From positions 1-5,860 of the forward strand of contig JBBDYI010000099.1 in the NCBI GenBank assembly GCA_040901705.1: a stretch of DNA of 5,860 bases, given 5' to 3'. Position 1 is the first letter of the stretch. The number at the start of each line of letters is the position of its first letter. The DNA comes from PLA5 sp040901705. Its GTDB lineage: Bacteria; Planctomycetota; Planctomycetia; Pirellulales; PLA5. Positions 5,760 through 5,860 of the stretch are shown piece by piece. The notes under the pieces are model-generated. The model searched no databases. It was not told the DNA's origin and was given only the letters and a program-made list of their open reading frames with translations. The translations under genes were made by a program, and so were the position numbers.

Positions 5760-5860
5760 TGAGAGATTTGCAGTCAAATTGAGTCGAACTGCCACGGACT
5801 CATCGGCGTAACCGTTCACGCCCCAGGTAATAGTGTTGGTGGTTGTCGGTGGGCTTGGGC
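5751..5860 (-). CDS. 3' end of an unrecognised gene (last 35 codons, runs in from right edge)
   Basis: The minus strand reads open from the right edge to a TAG at 5753-5751, giving 35 visible residues that end NGYADESVAVRLNLTANLSGR. The other two minus frames stop early (a TGA in each). The peptide starts Pro/Thr-rich, then shows alternating polar and hydrophobic residues, fitting beta-strands of a secreted or surface protein; no family is recognised. The strongest support is the intrinsic terminator placed exactly at the stop codon. The third-position GC content of these codons is lower than in the neighbouring genes, which could mean a weakly constrained or differently evolved gene, or that the reading is wrong. 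It converges with the cytochrome-porin gene, leaving 77 bases between the two stops. Confidence 0.5.
   Translation of the reverse strand, partial: PSPPTTTNTITWGVNGYADESVAVRLNLTANLSGR

Overview
The window is GC-rich and looks like a chromosomal segment of a planctomycete, most likely Pirellulales-like. The evidence is a secreted protein with a type I dockerin-like module followed by a PEP-CTERM sorting signal, a glutamyl-tRNA synthetase with a long insertion after the KMSKS-type loop, a helix resembling the end of planctomycete cytochrome c domains, and weak or absent Shine-Dalgarno sequences at several genes. The taxonomic assignment is an inference from these features.

Layout from left to right. 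Positions 1-500 (minus) hold the N-terminal third of a secreted YtcJ-type amidohydrolase that runs off the left edge. Positions 501-794 form a non-coding gap dominated by a long imperfect inverted repeat built from CGCAAAG/CGCAGAG units. Positions 795-2363 (minus) hold a complete gltX. Positions 2364-2496 form a short spacer with a hairpin and a consensus -10 box. Positions 2497-3504 (minus) encode a DNRLRE/dockerin/PEP-CTERM surface protein with a good promoter and Shine-Dalgarno site. Positions 3505-3720 are a divergent intergenic region carrying a 12-bp palindrome over that promoter. Positions 3721-5673 (plus) encode a 650-residue exported protein with a c-type heme domain, a glycine-rich linker, a second CXXCH motif and a probable outer-membrane beta-barrel. 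Positions 5751-5860 (minus) hold the last 35 codons of a convergent gene, whose stop codon lies in the loop of an intrinsic terminator.

The genes do not form one obvious pathway. gltX is housekeeping. The other proteins are exported: a periplasmic hydrolase, an exosortase-type surface protein and a heme-bearing porin. The most interesting object is the cytochrome-porin fusion at 3721-5673. Its architecture recalls that of Cyc2 (an N-terminal heme followed by a porin), but the heme domain is of a different type and a second heme site is present. It is a candidate single-polypeptide electron conduit across the outer membrane.
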